A stretch of DNA of 64,000 bases, taken from NCBI RefSeq assembly GCF_022601715.1, contig NZ_JAKVIM010000010.1:1-64000 (forward strand), given 5' to 3'. Of the stretch, positions 36,080 through 46,820 are shown piece by piece (position 1 is the first letter of the stretch; every line of letters begins with the position of its first letter). Origin of the DNA: Acinetobacter zhairuonensis. GTDB taxonomy: Bacteria; Pseudomonadota; Gammaproteobacteria; Pseudomonadales; Moraxellaceae. Both the position numbers and the translations under genes were made by a program. The notes under the pieces were generated by a model. The model did not search any database, was not told the origin of the DNA, and saw only the letters and a program-made list of their open reading frames with translations.

Positions 36080-39000
36080 CTAATTCAACTCTTTAATCAA
36101 ACTTTCCAGTAAATCATTGATAAATTGTATTCTTTTTTGAAAATCATCCAGCATTACCATGACTTTCAACCGCTGCCCTCCTTCCATACGGAAAAAGGTT
36201 GGATGCTTTTGCATCATATTGATGATGCTCATGGCTTGGACAGGTGTATCTTGTGAGAATTCGATATGACCACCATTAGTATTAATATCAATTTTAGTAA
36301 TACCTAACAGCTCTGCTTTAAGTCGCAACTGATGTACCGCAAATAGCTGCTTCACTGGCTGTGGAGGAATACCAAATCGATCAATCAATTCCATGCGGAT
36401 ATTGTCCAATTTTTCTTGGGTATCTGTATTACTAATACGTTTATAGAACATAAGACGCTGATGTACATCTCCCAAATATTCATCGGGAATTAATGCTGGC
36501 ATATGCAAGTTGATTTCAGCCGTTAATGACAATGGCGCATCAAAATTAGGTGTTTTACCTTTTTGAATGGCCTTGGTCGCCTTTTCTAGCATTTCCATAT
36601 ATAAGCTATAACCAATCGCTTGCATGGAGCCACTTTGCTGTTCACCCAACAATTCACCAGCTCCCCGAATTTCTAAATCTTCGGTCGCCAACATGAAACC
36701 CGCACCTAAAGTTGCAGCCCGCTGAATTGCATCTAGACGTTTTTCTGCATCACCTTTCAAACCTTTCAGTGAAGGCACTAATAAATACGCATACGCTTGA
36801 TGATGAGAGCGTCCGACACGCCCACGCAATTGATGAAGCTGCGCTAAACCAAGTTTATCGGCACGTTCAATTAGAATGGTATTGGCATTCGGGACATCAA
36901 TCCCCGTTTCAATAATGGTCGAGCAAACTAAAACATTATATTCTTTATGATAGAACTGCTGCATGACTTGCTCTAGTTCACGCTCACGCATTTGTCCATG
37001 TGCAACAGCAACACGCGCCTCAGGAACCAGCTCACGCAAACTCTCAGCGGCGCGTTCAATAGATTCCACTTCATTATGCAGGAAGTAAACTTGCCCACCA
37101 CGTAATAACTCACGCAGTATCGCCTCTTTGATCGACTCTGAAGTATGTTCTTGAACAAAGGTTTTCACAGCCAAACGACGCGCTGGTGGCGTAGCGATAA
37201 TAGAAAGATCACGCATCCCACTAAACGCCATATTCAGGGTTCGCGGAATTGGTGTTGCAGTCAGTGTCAGCATATCGACATCTGCGCGCATCGCTTTAAT
37301 ACGTTCTTTATCTCGCACCCCAAAACGATGCTCCTCATCCACAATCATCAAACCTAGGTTTTTAAATTGCACGTTTTCTTGCAGAATCTTATGCGTCCCG
37401 ACCACTATATCGACTTTACCATCAGCCAAATCTTCTAGGGTTTTAAGATGAGTTTTACTTGAACCAAAGCGAGACAATACTTCGATTCGGACTGGCCAAT
37501 CAGCAAAACGGTCTTTGAATGATTCATAGTGTTGTTGAGCCAATAATGTGGTTGGAACCAAGACTGCGACTTGCTTGTTATTTTGTACTGCAACAAAGGC
37601 TGCACGCATTGCCACTTCGGTTTTACCAAAGCCCACATCACCACAAACTAGGCGATCCATTGGTTTCGCCAATTGCATATCATGCAAAGTGGCTTCAATC
37701 GCATTGGCTTGATCAAGCGTTTCTTCATAAGCAAAACCACTTACGAACTGCATATACAAGCTGTGGTCTAATTCAAAACTAATACCCGGTTTAGATTGGC
37801 GTCGTGCTTGTATGTGCAATAATTCTGCAGCGACATCATGTATTTGCTCTAAAACCTTACGTTTGGCTTTATTCCAAGCATCCGTACCAAGTTTATGTAA
37901 TGGCGCGAGATCAGGATCACCACCACTGTATCTGCTAATCAAATGCAGATTTGTCACGGGTACATAAACTTTGGCGGCATCTGCATAATCCAGTTGCAAG
38001 AACTCATGCTCTTGGTCATCAATACTAAGGGTAATTAAGCCGGCATATCGCCCTACACCGTAATCAATATGTACTACTGGCGCACCAATACTCAGTTCAG
38101 TCAAACTCTTAATCAGAAATTCTTCTGAAACTTCTTGCTGACGCTTACGACGTCGCTGTACTACACGATGTTCATACAGCTGATTTTCAGAAATGACACT
38201 CAGTTGACCACGTATGACTAAGCCACGATCCAGTGGTGCATTGGTAATGGCAATTGCCTGTAAAGACTGCTGAAAATCCGCAAAGCTTTCTACATTTGGA
38301 ATATCCCCTAAAAATGGGCGTAAAGCATCTTTTAAGGTTTCACGTCGACCTGCACTTTCAGCAACCAACAATACTGGATGATTGACTGCATCCAAATACT
38401 GCTTAACCGCATGAAATGGTTTTTCCTGTTTTGGGTCAACTGCCAAACGCGGTGGTATTTCGGTATCTAAATTAATTGCGCCTGCACGATCTTCGACTGT
38501 TTCTGAAGAGGCAATGATGCGCGCAAATTTATTAAGCTGTTCCAATACGAGGTTTGGCGCCAGAAATAACTCGTCTGGTGGTAAAATGGGATGATCTACA
38601 TTATGTCGACGATCTTCGTAACGACGAATTACTTCCTTCCAGAAGTGTGCCAATCCTTCATCTAGACCATTATCTGTAATGACAATGCCATTCTGTGGTA
38701 AGTACGCCATTAAGGTACTTTGATTCTGCATCAGTGCTTTATCAAAAAATAACGGCAGATAGAATTCAATTCCTGGCGAAGCAATCCCTTCTAATACATC
38801 TTGATAAATTGGATTCTTTTTCGGATTTGCAGTTGGAAAGCTTTCTGCATATCGATCTCTGAATAATGAGCGTGCTTCTTTTAATGGAAACTCTTTCGCA
38901 GGCAGTACACTAAATTGCTCTAGGTTTTGGGTCGTGCGCTGAGTTTCAGGATCAAAGAATTTTAGGCTTTCAATTTCATCATCAAAAAGATCAATTCGTA

Positions 39001-39538
39001 TTGGTGCATTTTGTCCTGAAGCAAAAATATCCATAATACTGCCGCGGACAGCAAACTCTCCATGATCATAAACCGTATCAACTAAATGATAGCCTGCTTG
39101 AATGAGTCGGAGCTTTTGCTTCTCAATATCAAATTTTTGTCCGACCTGAATATCGAAATGTTCACCCAACACCCATGAAGTTGGTGCAACACGTTGTGCC
39201 AACGTAGAAGCTGAAACCAGCAAGACACCTTGCTGCGGCATATTGGATAAAATAGCTAATCGCTCTGAGACAATATCTTGATGAGGAGATAAGCGATCAT
39301 AAGGCAAAATTTCCCAATCTGGAAAAATAGTCGGCTTTACCCCATAGAACTCAAGCTCACTTTCCAATTGAGCTAAATGCTGACTATTGCGAGCAACAAG
39401 TATAAAGAGTTGTTTATGTTGTTTTGAGATTTCATTAAATAATAGTGCAGCTGCTGAACCTTGTAATTGTCCGATCCAGCGTTTGTCACCTACTTTTAAT
39501 TTAGACAGATTAAGTTGAGCAATTTCTTGTTGGAACAT
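36080..39538 (-). CDS. mfd: Transcription-repair coupling factor Mfd
   Basis: 1152 residues, normal length. Removes RNA polymerase stalled at lesions and recruits UvrA. UvrB-like N-domains (IFPDWEILPYDRLSPHQDIVSERL), the RNA-polymerase interacting domain (RRRKRQQEVSEEF onward), the superfamily 2 translocase motor (GDVGFGKTEVAMRAA, IVDEEHRFGVRDKERIK, LTATPIPRTL) and a C-terminal TRCF domain are all present. The start has a weak ribosome site. Transcribed alone. Confidence 0.97.
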   Translation of the reverse strand: MFQQEIAQLNLSKLKVGDKRWIGQLQGSAAALLFNEISKQHKQLFILVARNSQHLAQLESELEFYGVKPTIFPDWEILPYDRLSPHQDIVSERLAILSNMPQQGVLLVSASTLAQRVAPTSWVLGEHFDIQVGQKFDIEKQKLRLIQAGYHLVDTVYDHGEFAVRGSIMDIFASGQNAPIRIDLFDDEIESLKFFDPETQRTTQNLEQFSVLPAKEFPLKEARSLFRDRYAESFPTANPKKNPIYQDVLEGIASPGIEFYLPLFFDKALMQNQSTLMAYLPQNGIVITDNGLDEGLAHFWKEVIRRYEDRRHNVDHPILPPDELFLAPNLVLEQLNKFARIIASSETVEDRAGAINLDTEIPPRLAVDPKQEKPFHAVKQYLDAVNHPVLLVAESAGRRETLKDALRPFLGDIPNVESFADFQQSLQAIAITNAPLDRGLVIRGQLSVISENQLYEHRVVQRRRKRQQEVSEEFLIKSLTELSIGAPVVHIDYGVGRYAGLITLSIDDQEHEFLQLDYADAAKVYVPVTNLHLISRYSGGDPDLAPLHKLGTDAWNKAKRKVLEQIHDVAAELLHIQARRQSKPGISFELDHSLYMQFVSGFAYEETLDQANAIEATLHDMQLAKPMDRLVCGDVGFGKTEVAMRAAFVAVQNNKQVAVLVPTTLLAQQHYESFKDRFADWPVRIEVLSRFGSSKTHLKTLEDLADGKVDIVVGTHKILQENVQFKNLGLMIVDEEHRFGVRDKERIKAMRADVDMLTLTATPIPRTLNMAFSGMRDLSIIATPPARRLAVKTFVQEHTSESIKEAILRELLRGGQVYFLHNEVESIERAAESLRELVPEARVAVAHGQMRERELEQVMQQFYHKEYNVLVCSTIIETGIDVPNANTILIERADKLGLAQLHQLRGRVGRSHHQAYAYLLVPSLKGLKGDAEKRLDAIQRAATLGAGFMLATEDLEIRGAGELLGEQQSGSMQAIGYSLYMEMLEKATKAIQKGKTPNFDAPLSLTAEINLHMPALIPDEYLGDVHQRLMFYKRISNTDTQEKLDNIRMELIDRFGIPPQPVKQLFAVHQLRLKAELLGITKIDINTNGGHIEFSQDTPVQAMSIINMMQKHPTFFRMEGGQRLKVMVMLDDFQKRIQFINDLLESLIKELN

Positions 39539-39705
39539 GTAGATCGCTTTTAGAGATAAGTCACTTAGTTACAATCTTATCATGAGGCTAAAAGCCAATA
39601 AAATTTTTATACAGTTGCTCAACCATGAATATGGGAAAGTCTTTTACCCTACTACCGATCTAAGGCAGATAATCCTTCTATAAATTGCTATATATAGTTA
39701 AAAAA

Positions 39706-40068
39706 TTATTTCTCACGAATAAAGTTGCGGTAGTAGTCATTCAGCTTTTGCACAATTCGCTTAAACTGTATAAGCTTTTCTTCTGTATTTTCTAAACGAG
39801 CAACGAATTTCTGTTGAGCGATTTCCAAATCTACTTTTTCATTGATGAGCATGGAGGCATAGTAAAGTGCTTGCAGATCATCAAACTTTGTTAAGCGTCG
39901 ATTGGAATAATACTCTAAGCGCGCTGACAATTCCTGATTTAAGATTACGCCATCTACAATATAGCCCTGCTCTGGATCAAACTGAATTGCATGCTCTTGT
40001 AAATAAGTTTCTTCCTCTTTCGCTTTCGAACTTTTAAATACATTTTTAAGCTTATTTAGCATCAGCAC
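39706..40068 (-). CDS. Small cytosolic protein, unknown function
   Basis: 120 residues, no signal peptide or membrane helix. A charged, mainly helical protein with EEETYLQEHAIQFDPEQGYIVDGVILNQELSARLEYYSNRRL and a C-terminal coiled-coil-like segment. No family recognised. It lies upstream of mfd on the same strand, 167 bp away, and divergent from the putP region; the two ATGs at 40068 and 40062 are equally possible. Confidence 0.6.
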   Translation of the reverse strand: MLMLNKLKNVFKSSKAKEEETYLQEHAIQFDPEQGYIVDGVILNQELSARLEYYSNRRLTKFDDLQALYYASMLINEKVDLEIAQQKFVARLENTEEKLIQFKRIVQKLNDYYRNFIREK

Positions 40069-40824
40069 GCTTTCCTAAAGAATTAAAGCTACATTATATA
40101 ATGTAATTAGAACAAACCTATCTACTTATGCATCTGTTGAAATCTACCTTTCAGAAAGATTCTTGTAATTAGCACTATGTAACATCCGTGTCCTCAACTT
40201 TTATTCTAACTTTAGTCATTTACATAAAATGTATATAGCACTTACTTCAATTACGCGCATAATTAAGAAAGAATATTCAACACTCCGAGATATTCTTGAT
40301 CCATCAATACAATAAAAAAGGAGAATTGAGACTTTGGTAGCCAGATTTAGAGTAATAATCCAGCAATACTTATAAGCACTTTAATATCCATAAAACACGG
40401 TGAATTTTGGACTGACTTTCAAAACAATATTTTGATCAGGAGACCACCCAACCATATCAAACTGAAATATATGAATTTATTTATATTTAACTAGACTTCT
40501 AATTGTTAAGTTATGTAAATATGGTTTTAGGATTTCAAAATCATCTATAAAAATGGATGTTTTTTATTCATATTTATAGAAAGTTCACATTATAAATGGA
40601 AATATTCAAACAAACTAAGCACATCACTTAAACTGACTAGATTCTTTTGTCATTTTTAGTTTTGTAAACAAAATTACATTTCGCTACACAAGATGACTAC
40701 AAACACCCTAGAAATGTAACAGTAAGTAATTTTGCTTTTATGTTTGAATCAGCTCCTCGCTATTGCAGCTCAAAAAATCATCTCGGACAAATGGATAGAT
40801 GGTTTTAGGACAAAGGATGGGCAT
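40069..40824 (+). promoter_or_regulatory. Long AT-rich upstream region of putP
   Basis: About 750 bases with no supportable gene. It is very A/T-rich, and near the downstream end (about 40670) contains TTTTGTAAACAAAA, a palindromic sequence that could bind a regulator such as the nearby Lrp-type protein. An in-frame extension of putP to 40732 is unlikely to be translated: the ATG at 40825 has AAGGATGG upstream. No promoter could be assigned with confidence. A long leader or a small RNA cannot be excluded. Confidence 0.5.
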
Positions 40825-42336
40825 ATGAGTCAAGTGAACCCTACATTAATCACCTTTATTTTTTACATTATCGCAATGGTCGGTATTGGCCTATATGCCT
40901 ATAAGGCAACTTCAGATTTCTCTGACTACATTTTGGGTGGACGTAGTCTTGGAAGCGTTGTAACTGCTCTTTCAGCAGGTGCATCTGATATGAGTGGCTG
41001 GTTGCTAATGGGTTTACCAGGAGCAATTTATCTCTCTGGTCTCTCTGAAGCATGGATTGCCATTGGTCTAATTATCGGCGCGTGGTTAAACTGGCTTTTA
41101 GTTGCAGGACGTTTACGCGTTCATACTGAATTCCAAAATAACGCACTTACATTACCAGATTATTTCACTGGTCGTTTTGGCGATAAAAAACGTATTTTAC
41201 GAATTATTTCAGCATTCGTTATTCTGATCTTCTTTGCTATCTACTGTGCATCAGGCATGGTTGCTGGCGCTCGTTTATTCGAAAGCTTGTTCGGATGGGA
41301 CTACTCTACAGCTCTTTGGATTGGTGCTCTCGCAACAATTTCTTATGTATGTATTGGTGGCTTCCTTGCAGTAAGTTGGACTGACACATTCCAAGCAGGC
41401 TTAATGATTTTTGCCTTATTGTTAATGCCAGTAATTGCTTACCTTGCAATTGATGATCATAGTCAACAATTTGGTGTTTTGCTTGAAGCCGCTCGCCCAC
41501 AAGCAGCGAGTATGCTGGAAGGTTTAAGTACTGTTGCTATTTTATCGTCAATGGCATGGGGCTTAGGCTATTTTGGTCAACCACACATTTTAGTTCGCTT
41601 CATGGCGGCTGATTCGGTAAGAACTATCCCTGCTGCACGCCGCATCGGTATGGCTTGGATGATTTTATGTCTTGGCGGTGCGGTTGCTACGGGCTTTGTC
41701 GGTATTGCTTACTTCCAGCAACATCCAGAATTTGCAGCTGCTGTAACTCAAAACCCTGAAACTATTTTCATGGAATTAAATAAGATCTTATTTAACCCAT
41801 GGGTAGCAGGTATCATTCTTGCTGCAATTCTTTCAGCGGTCATGAGTACTTTAAGCTGCCAGCTTTTGGTATGTTCAAGCACGCTTACTGAAGATTTGTA
41901 TAAATCATTCATCCGTAAAAATGCATCTCAAAACGAGTTGGTTTGGATCGGTCGTTTGATGGTTGTGTCTATTGCTATTCTTGCAATTACGATTGCTCAA
42001 AACCCAGACAGTAAAGTATTAGGCTTAGTTGCATATGCTTGGGCTGGTTTTGGTGCTGCATTTGGCCCATTGATTATCTTATCTTTGTTCTGGAAGCGTA
42101 TGACACTCAACGGTGCAATCGTAGGTATTCTTGTCGGTGCAGTAACTGTAATCGCATGGAAAAACCTCTTGGGCCACACTGGTGTGTACGAAATCATCCC
42201 TGGCTTCATCTTGTCATTCATCAGCATTATCGTGGTGAGCTTACTTGGCAAAGAACCAGAGAAAGATGTAGTAGAGCGTTTTGAAAAAGCTGATGCTTTC
42301 TACAAGAGTGAAATGGCTGAAATGAAGAACAAATAA
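40825..42336 (+). CDS. putP: Sodium/proline symporter PutP
   Basis: 503 residues from the ATG at 40825, SSS family. About 12-13 transmembrane helices. The sodium-binding and proline motifs are visible (GASDMSGWLLMGLPGAIYLSG, the TLPDYFTGRFGDK segment and SWTDTFQAG, ILSAVMSTLSCQLLVCSSTLTEDLYK). It imports proline with sodium. It is adjacent to the Lrp-type gene and putA, so the three form a proline-use locus. Confidence 0.95.
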   Translation: MSQVNPTLITFIFYIIAMVGIGLYAYKATSDFSDYILGGRSLGSVVTALSAGASDMSGWLLMGLPGAIYLSGLSEAWIAIGLIIGAWLNWLLVAGRLRVHTEFQNNALTLPDYFTGRFGDKKRILRIISAFVILIFFAIYCASGMVAGARLFESLFGWDYSTALWIGALATISYVCIGGFLAVSWTDTFQAGLMIFALLLMPVIAYLAIDDHSQQFGVLLEAARPQAASMLEGLSTVAILSSMAWGLGYFGQPHILVRFMAADSVRTIPAARRIGMAWMILCLGGAVATGFVGIAYFQQHPEFAAAVTQNPETIFMELNKILFNPWVAGIILAAILSAVMSTLSCQLLVCSSTLTEDLYKSFIRKNASQNELVWIGRLMVVSIAILAITIAQNPDSKVLGLVAYAWAGFGAAFGPLIILSLFWKRMTLNGAIVGILVGAVTVIAWKNLLGHTGVYEIIPGFILSFISIIVVSLLGKEPEKDVVERFEKADAFYKSEMAEMKNK

Positions 42337-42358
42337 TTGATCTTCAATACAGCAAATG

Positions 42359-42384
42359 AATAAAGGGGCTTATGCCCCTTTATT
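42359..42384. terminator. Bidirectional terminator between putP and the Lrp-type gene
   Basis: AATAAAGGGGC / GCCCCTTTATT with a TTAT loop. The regulator stop is only two bases past the hairpin. Confidence 0.92.
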
Positions 42385-42385
42385 C

Positions 42386-42877
42386 TTATCTGCTCTTCTT
42401 AATTTTTAGATTGAGCTTAGCGCTTTCTTTGATGACTTCCATCACCGGATAGCTTCGGGTTTCTTTAATACCTGGTAACTGCCACAGTACCTGCCCCGAA
42501 ATTTTACGAAACTCTTCCATGTTGGCGCAGCGAATCTTCACAACAAAATCAAAACCACCACTGGTCATATGACATTCGACAATTTCTGGATACTGCATAA
42601 CCGCTTCGCAGAACTCATCTAATACATTTGGCGTCGTTTTATCGAGTAAAATCTCTACAAAGACCACAAAATTTGAATTCAGCATCGCTGCATTCAATTT
42701 GGCTTCGTAACCAAGAATAAATCCATCTTTGCTTAGCTTCTGTACCCTTGCAAGCACAGCCGTAGGAGATAGATTCACCTCTTCAGCCAATTTAATATTC
42801 GATATTCGTCCATCGTTCTGCAGAATATCTAAAATTTTAATATCCGTTCGATCAAGCGATAAAATTTGGCTAGACAT
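42386..42877 (-). CDS. Lrp/AsnC-type regulator, putative proline regulator
   Basis: 163 residues. Winged helix (ILDILQNDGRISNIKLAEEVNLSPTAVLARVQKL, about 13-46) and an RAM/AsnC ligand-binding domain (VEILLDKTTPNVLDEFCEA, HMTSGGFDFVVKIRC). It is divergent from putA across 118 bp, so by analogy with PutR of alphaproteobacteria it probably activates putA/putP in response to proline. PutA here lacks a DNA-binding N-domain, which fits an external regulator. Confidence 0.88.
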   Translation of the reverse strand: MSSQILSLDRTDIKILDILQNDGRISNIKLAEEVNLSPTAVLARVQKLSKDGFILGYEAKLNAAMLNSNFVVFVEILLDKTTPNVLDEFCEAVMQYPEIVECHMTSGGFDFVVKIRCANMEEFRKISGQVLWQLPGIKETRSYPVMEVIKESAKLNLKIKKSR

Positions 42878-42995
42878 CTGAATTAATCTCTAAAAATAAG
42901 GGAAAGTATAGTGAGTTATTCGGGTTTATTTCTGTGATGATTAATTATATACGGCAATTTGCTTAACTCAATCTTTTCAGTCACAGGAAGTTGGC

Positions 42996-45900
42996 ATGAA
43001 TACGATCATCTCCTCTATTGATGAAAACAAACCTCATCAAGACTATATTACACTTTTCAAAGAAAAGACCGCTTACGAAACAGAGATCAACACCGCTTGG
43101 CGCCGTGCCGAATCAGAATGTGTTGAAAATCTACTTGAGCATAGCAAAATTTCAGATGAATTGAATACACGTATTCAAGATCTAGCATTTAACCTTGCAC
43201 ATACTTTACGTGAGCGTAAAAGTTCTGCAGGTAAAGCAGGTATCGTACAAGGCCTATTACAAGAATTCTCTTTATCTTCTCAAGAAGGTATTGCGCTCAT
43301 GTGCCTTGCTGAAGCGTTATTACGTATTCCTGATACTGCCACACGTGATTTACTCATCCGTGACAAAATTAACCAAGGTAACTGGAAAGACCACGTTGGC
43401 CAAAGCAACCTGATGTTCGTTAATGCCGCTGCGTGGGGCTTAATGTTAACAGGTATGCTCATGGATACACCTAAGCAAGCTAGCCTGTCTAGTATGCTTA
43501 CTGGCTTAATTGCTCGTAGTGGTCGTGGCATCATCCGTAAAGCCGTTGACGTTGCAATGCGTATGATGGGTGAACAGTTCGTTACTGGTGAAACCATTAA
43601 AGAAGCGTTAAGCAATGCTGAACGTCTTGAAGATAAAGGTTTCCGTTATTCATACGATATGTTAGGTGAAGCAGCGTTAACCGATCACGATGCTGAACGT
43701 TATTATGATGATTACACCAATGCGATTCATGCGATTGGTCAAGCATCTAAAGATAAAGACGTTTATAGCGGTCCTGGTATCTCTATCAAGCTTTCTGCGT
43801 TACACCCGCGTTACCAACGTTCTCAAACTGAACGTGTACACAACGAACTTTATACCAAAGTTCTTGAATTAGCGCGTTTGGCAAAAGGCTATAACATTGG
43901 TTTAAACATCGATGCTGAAGAATCTGAGCGTTTAGAACTTTCTCTAGAGCTTTTAGAGCGTCTTTGCTTTGAGCCTGAATTGGCTGATTGGAAAGGTATC
44001 GGCTTTGTTATTCAAGCGTACCAAAAACGTTGTTTCTACGTTGTAGATTATATTGTTGATCTCGCGAAACGCAGTAACAAGCGTCTGATGATCCGTTTGG
44101 TGAAAGGTGCATACTGGGATAGCGAAATCAAGAAAGCACAAATTGAAGGTATGACGGACTACCCTGTATTTACTCGTAAAGTACATACAGACTTGTCTTA
44201 TATCGCATGTGCACGAAAATTATTGGCTGCACCAGAGCAAATTTACCCTCAGTTTGCGACACATAATGCTCAAACTGTAGCGACAATTTACGAATTGGCA
44301 GATCCTGCGAAATATTACGTTGGTCAATACGAATTCCAATGCTTACACGGCATGGGTGAACCTTTATACGAACAAGTGGTTGGTCCAAAATCTGAAAATA
44401 AATTGGATATCCCTTGCCGTATTTATGCACCAGTAGGTACGCATGAAACTTTATTGGCATACTTAGTCCGTCGTTTACTTGAAAATGGTGCAAACACATC
44501 ATTTGTAAACCGTATTGCGGACAAGAGCTTGAAGATTCAAGACCTGATCGAAAACCCGCGTGAATCAATCTTAACTTCTGCGAAACAAGAAAAAGCGGTT
44601 GGTTTAAAACACCCTGCTATTCCATTACCACAGAATTTATATGGCGCATTACGTCAAAATTCTTCTGGCGTAGATTTAGCGAATGATAGCGAATTATTAA
44701 GTTTGGACAAAAAAGTTCAAAGCCTGATGTCGCAACAATGGGCTGCTGAATCAATGGGTCCTGGTTTAGCTGAAATTACTGCTGCAGCTGAAGTTGCTGT
44801 AATCAACCCTGCTGTACATAGCGACAAAGTTGGTTCTGTTAAAGAAGCTTCCGCTGAACACGTAAACCTAGCATTAACAAATGCTGCAAATGCACAAGCA
44901 GCTTGGGTAAATACACCGAAAAATGAACGTGCTGCATGTTTAAACCGTGCTGCCGACATTATGGAAAGCCGTATCCAAGAGTTGATGGTGTTGTTATGCC
45001 GTGAAAGTGGTAAAACGTATGCCAATGCGATTGCTGAAGTCCGTGAAGCTGTAGATTTCTTACGTTACTACGCTGCACAATGCGCAAACTTAGCGACTAA
45101 TGCTCAAATTGAGTCTTTAGGTACAGTATTGTGTATTAGCCCATGGAACTTCCCATTGGCAATCTTCAGTGGTCAGATTTCTGCTGCGCTTGTTGCGGGT
45201 AACACGGTTATTGCAAAACCAGCTGAACAAACGCCACTTATTGCATCTTTAGCGATTCAAATGCTTTGGGAAGCTGGTGTACCAGAAGCTGTTGTACAGT
45301 TAATTCCTGGTCGTGGTGAAACTGTTGGCGCGCAATTAAGTGCTGACCCACGTATTCAAGGCATCATGTTCACGGGTTCTACTGAAGTTGCGAAAATTCT
45401 TCAGAAAACTGTAGCTAAACGCTTAGGCACCAATGGTCAACCGATTCCGTTAATTGCGGAAACTGGTGGTCAAAATGCCATGATCGTCGATTCATCTGCA
45501 TTAACTGAACAAGTTATTCTAGATGTTGTGAACTCGGCTTATGACAGTGCTGGTCAACGTTGTTCTGCTCTTCGTATCCTTTGTGTACAAGAAGACAATG
45601 CTGAAAGCGTAATTCGCATGTTGAAAGGCGCGATGCAACAGCTCAATGTCGGTAATCCTGCATTGTTAAAAACTGACATTGGTCCTGTAATTGATTTGGA
45701 AGCACAAACCAACATCCAAAACCACATTCAAAAAATGCGCGGTAAAGGTTATGCGGTTCACCAATTCATGCACAATGACTCTGCTGATGCGAGCTTGACT
45801 CAAGGTACATTCATTCCACCAACGTTGATTGAATTGCCAAACTTAAACGACCTTGAACGTGAAGTGTTTGGTCCTGTATTACACGTAATTCGTTACCCAC

Positions 45901-46745
45901 AAGGTAATGTGAAAGCTGTAGTGGATCAAATCAACGCTAAAGGCTACGGCTTAACTATGGGTCTACATACACGTATTGATGACACTATCAACACTGTCAT
46001 TAGCACATCTGAAGTCGGTAACTTGTATATCAACCGCAACATCGTTGGTGCTGTTGTTGGCGTACAACCTTTCGGTGGTGAAGGCTTGTCTGGTACTGGT
46101 CCTAAAGCGGGTGGTCCGTTATACCTTTACCGTTTAATGCAAGAATGCAGTGCAAAACAATTAAGCACGCCATTTGCGACAGGTAAAGTATTACAAGCTG
46201 CTCCAAAAAATGAAGTGTACGAACAGTTCAGCGCTTGGGTGAAAAAACAGTTCCCACAAGTGAAATTGCCTCAAGTTCCTGCGCTTGCTTCTGGTCAAGT
46301 GTATGAATTAAATGGTCCTACAGGTGAAAGCAACCAATATACAATTGTTGCACGTCACTGCGTATTGTCTCTTGCAGAGCAAGAACAAGACCAATTGGTT
46401 CAATTGAATGCAATTTTTGCTGTAGGTAGTAAAGCAGCTGTACTTGCTGACAATGTATTTGCATTGAAACACATGTCGACTATGCCTAAAGTCGTTGCTG
46501 AGCAATTCAAAGTGATCCAAAGCATTGCGACTGGTGATTTTGATGCGATTCTGCACCACGGTACAACAACTCAAGTACTTGAATTGCAGAATACTATCGC
46601 ACAGCGTCCAGGCGCGATTGTCGGTATTACTCACTTACAGCCTGCTGAACAAGAAATTCCTGTTGAGCGTCTTGTGATTGAACGTGCAATCAGTATTAAC
46701 ACTGCTGCTGCAGGTGGTAATGCCAGCTTAATGACCTTGAACTAA
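42996..46745 (+). CDS. putA: Bifunctional proline dehydrogenase / P5C dehydrogenase PutA
   Basis: 1249 residues. The first ~90 residues are helical and show no ribbon-helix-helix motif, so it is not a PutA transcriptional repressor. The proline dehydrogenase (FAD) barrel includes GEAALTDHDAERYYDDY, GISIKLSALHPRY and RLVKGAYWD. The aldehyde dehydrogenase half has GTVLCISPWNFPLAIF, AETGGQNAM and the catalytic cysteine in DSAGQRCSALR. A C-terminal extension of about 190 residues is typical of long PutA. It converts proline to glutamate by substrate channelling. Confidence 0.95.
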   Translation: MNTIISSIDENKPHQDYITLFKEKTAYETEINTAWRRAESECVENLLEHSKISDELNTRIQDLAFNLAHTLRERKSSAGKAGIVQGLLQEFSLSSQEGIALMCLAEALLRIPDTATRDLLIRDKINQGNWKDHVGQSNLMFVNAAAWGLMLTGMLMDTPKQASLSSMLTGLIARSGRGIIRKAVDVAMRMMGEQFVTGETIKEALSNAERLEDKGFRYSYDMLGEAALTDHDAERYYDDYTNAIHAIGQASKDKDVYSGPGISIKLSALHPRYQRSQTERVHNELYTKVLELARLAKGYNIGLNIDAEESERLELSLELLERLCFEPELADWKGIGFVIQAYQKRCFYVVDYIVDLAKRSNKRLMIRLVKGAYWDSEIKKAQIEGMTDYPVFTRKVHTDLSYIACARKLLAAPEQIYPQFATHNAQTVATIYELADPAKYYVGQYEFQCLHGMGEPLYEQVVGPKSENKLDIPCRIYAPVGTHETLLAYLVRRLLENGANTSFVNRIADKSLKIQDLIENPRESILTSAKQEKAVGLKHPAIPLPQNLYGALRQNSSGVDLANDSELLSLDKKVQSLMSQQWAAESMGPGLAEITAAAEVAVINPAVHSDKVGSVKEASAEHVNLALTNAANAQAAWVNTPKNERAACLNRAADIMESRIQELMVLLCRESGKTYANAIAEVREAVDFLRYYAAQCANLATNAQIESLGTVLCISPWNFPLAIFSGQISAALVAGNTVIAKPAEQTPLIASLAIQMLWEAGVPEAVVQLIPGRGETVGAQLSADPRIQGIMFTGSTEVAKILQKTVAKRLGTNGQPIPLIAETGGQNAMIVDSSALTEQVILDVVNSAYDSAGQRCSALRILCVQEDNAESVIRMLKGAMQQLNVGNPALLKTDIGPVIDLEAQTNIQNHIQKMRGKGYAVHQFMHNDSADASLTQGTFIPPTLIELPNLNDLEREVFGPVLHVIRYPQGNVKAVVDQINAKGYGLTMGLHTRIDDTINTVISTSEVGNLYINRNIVGAVVGVQPFGGEGLSGTGPKAGGPLYLYRLMQECSAKQLSTPFATGKVLQAAPKNEVYEQFSAWVKKQFPQVKLPQVPALASGQVYELNGPTGESNQYTIVARHCVLSLAEQEQDQLVQLNAIFAVGSKAAVLADNVFALKHMSTMPKVVAEQFKVIQSIATGDFDAILHHGTTTQVLELQNTIAQRPGAIVGITHLQPAEQEIPVERLVIERAISINTAAAGGNASLMTLN

Positions 46746-46782
46746 GGTTTAAAGCATCCTGTTAGGGGCATATATTTCCCTT

Positions 46783-46820
46783 ACCAAGCCATTACTGGTC
46801 TAATGGCTTGGTTTCTTTTT
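46783..46820 (+). terminator. Intrinsic terminator of putA
   Basis: A 12-bp stem ACCAAGCCATTA / TAATGGCTTGGT with a six-base loop, then TTTCTTTTT. Confidence 0.93.

Noticed and set aside
43195..44568. Several ORFs of 60-130 residues inside putA, both strands
   Set aside because: Shadows of the long putA frame, without ribosome sites or domain features.
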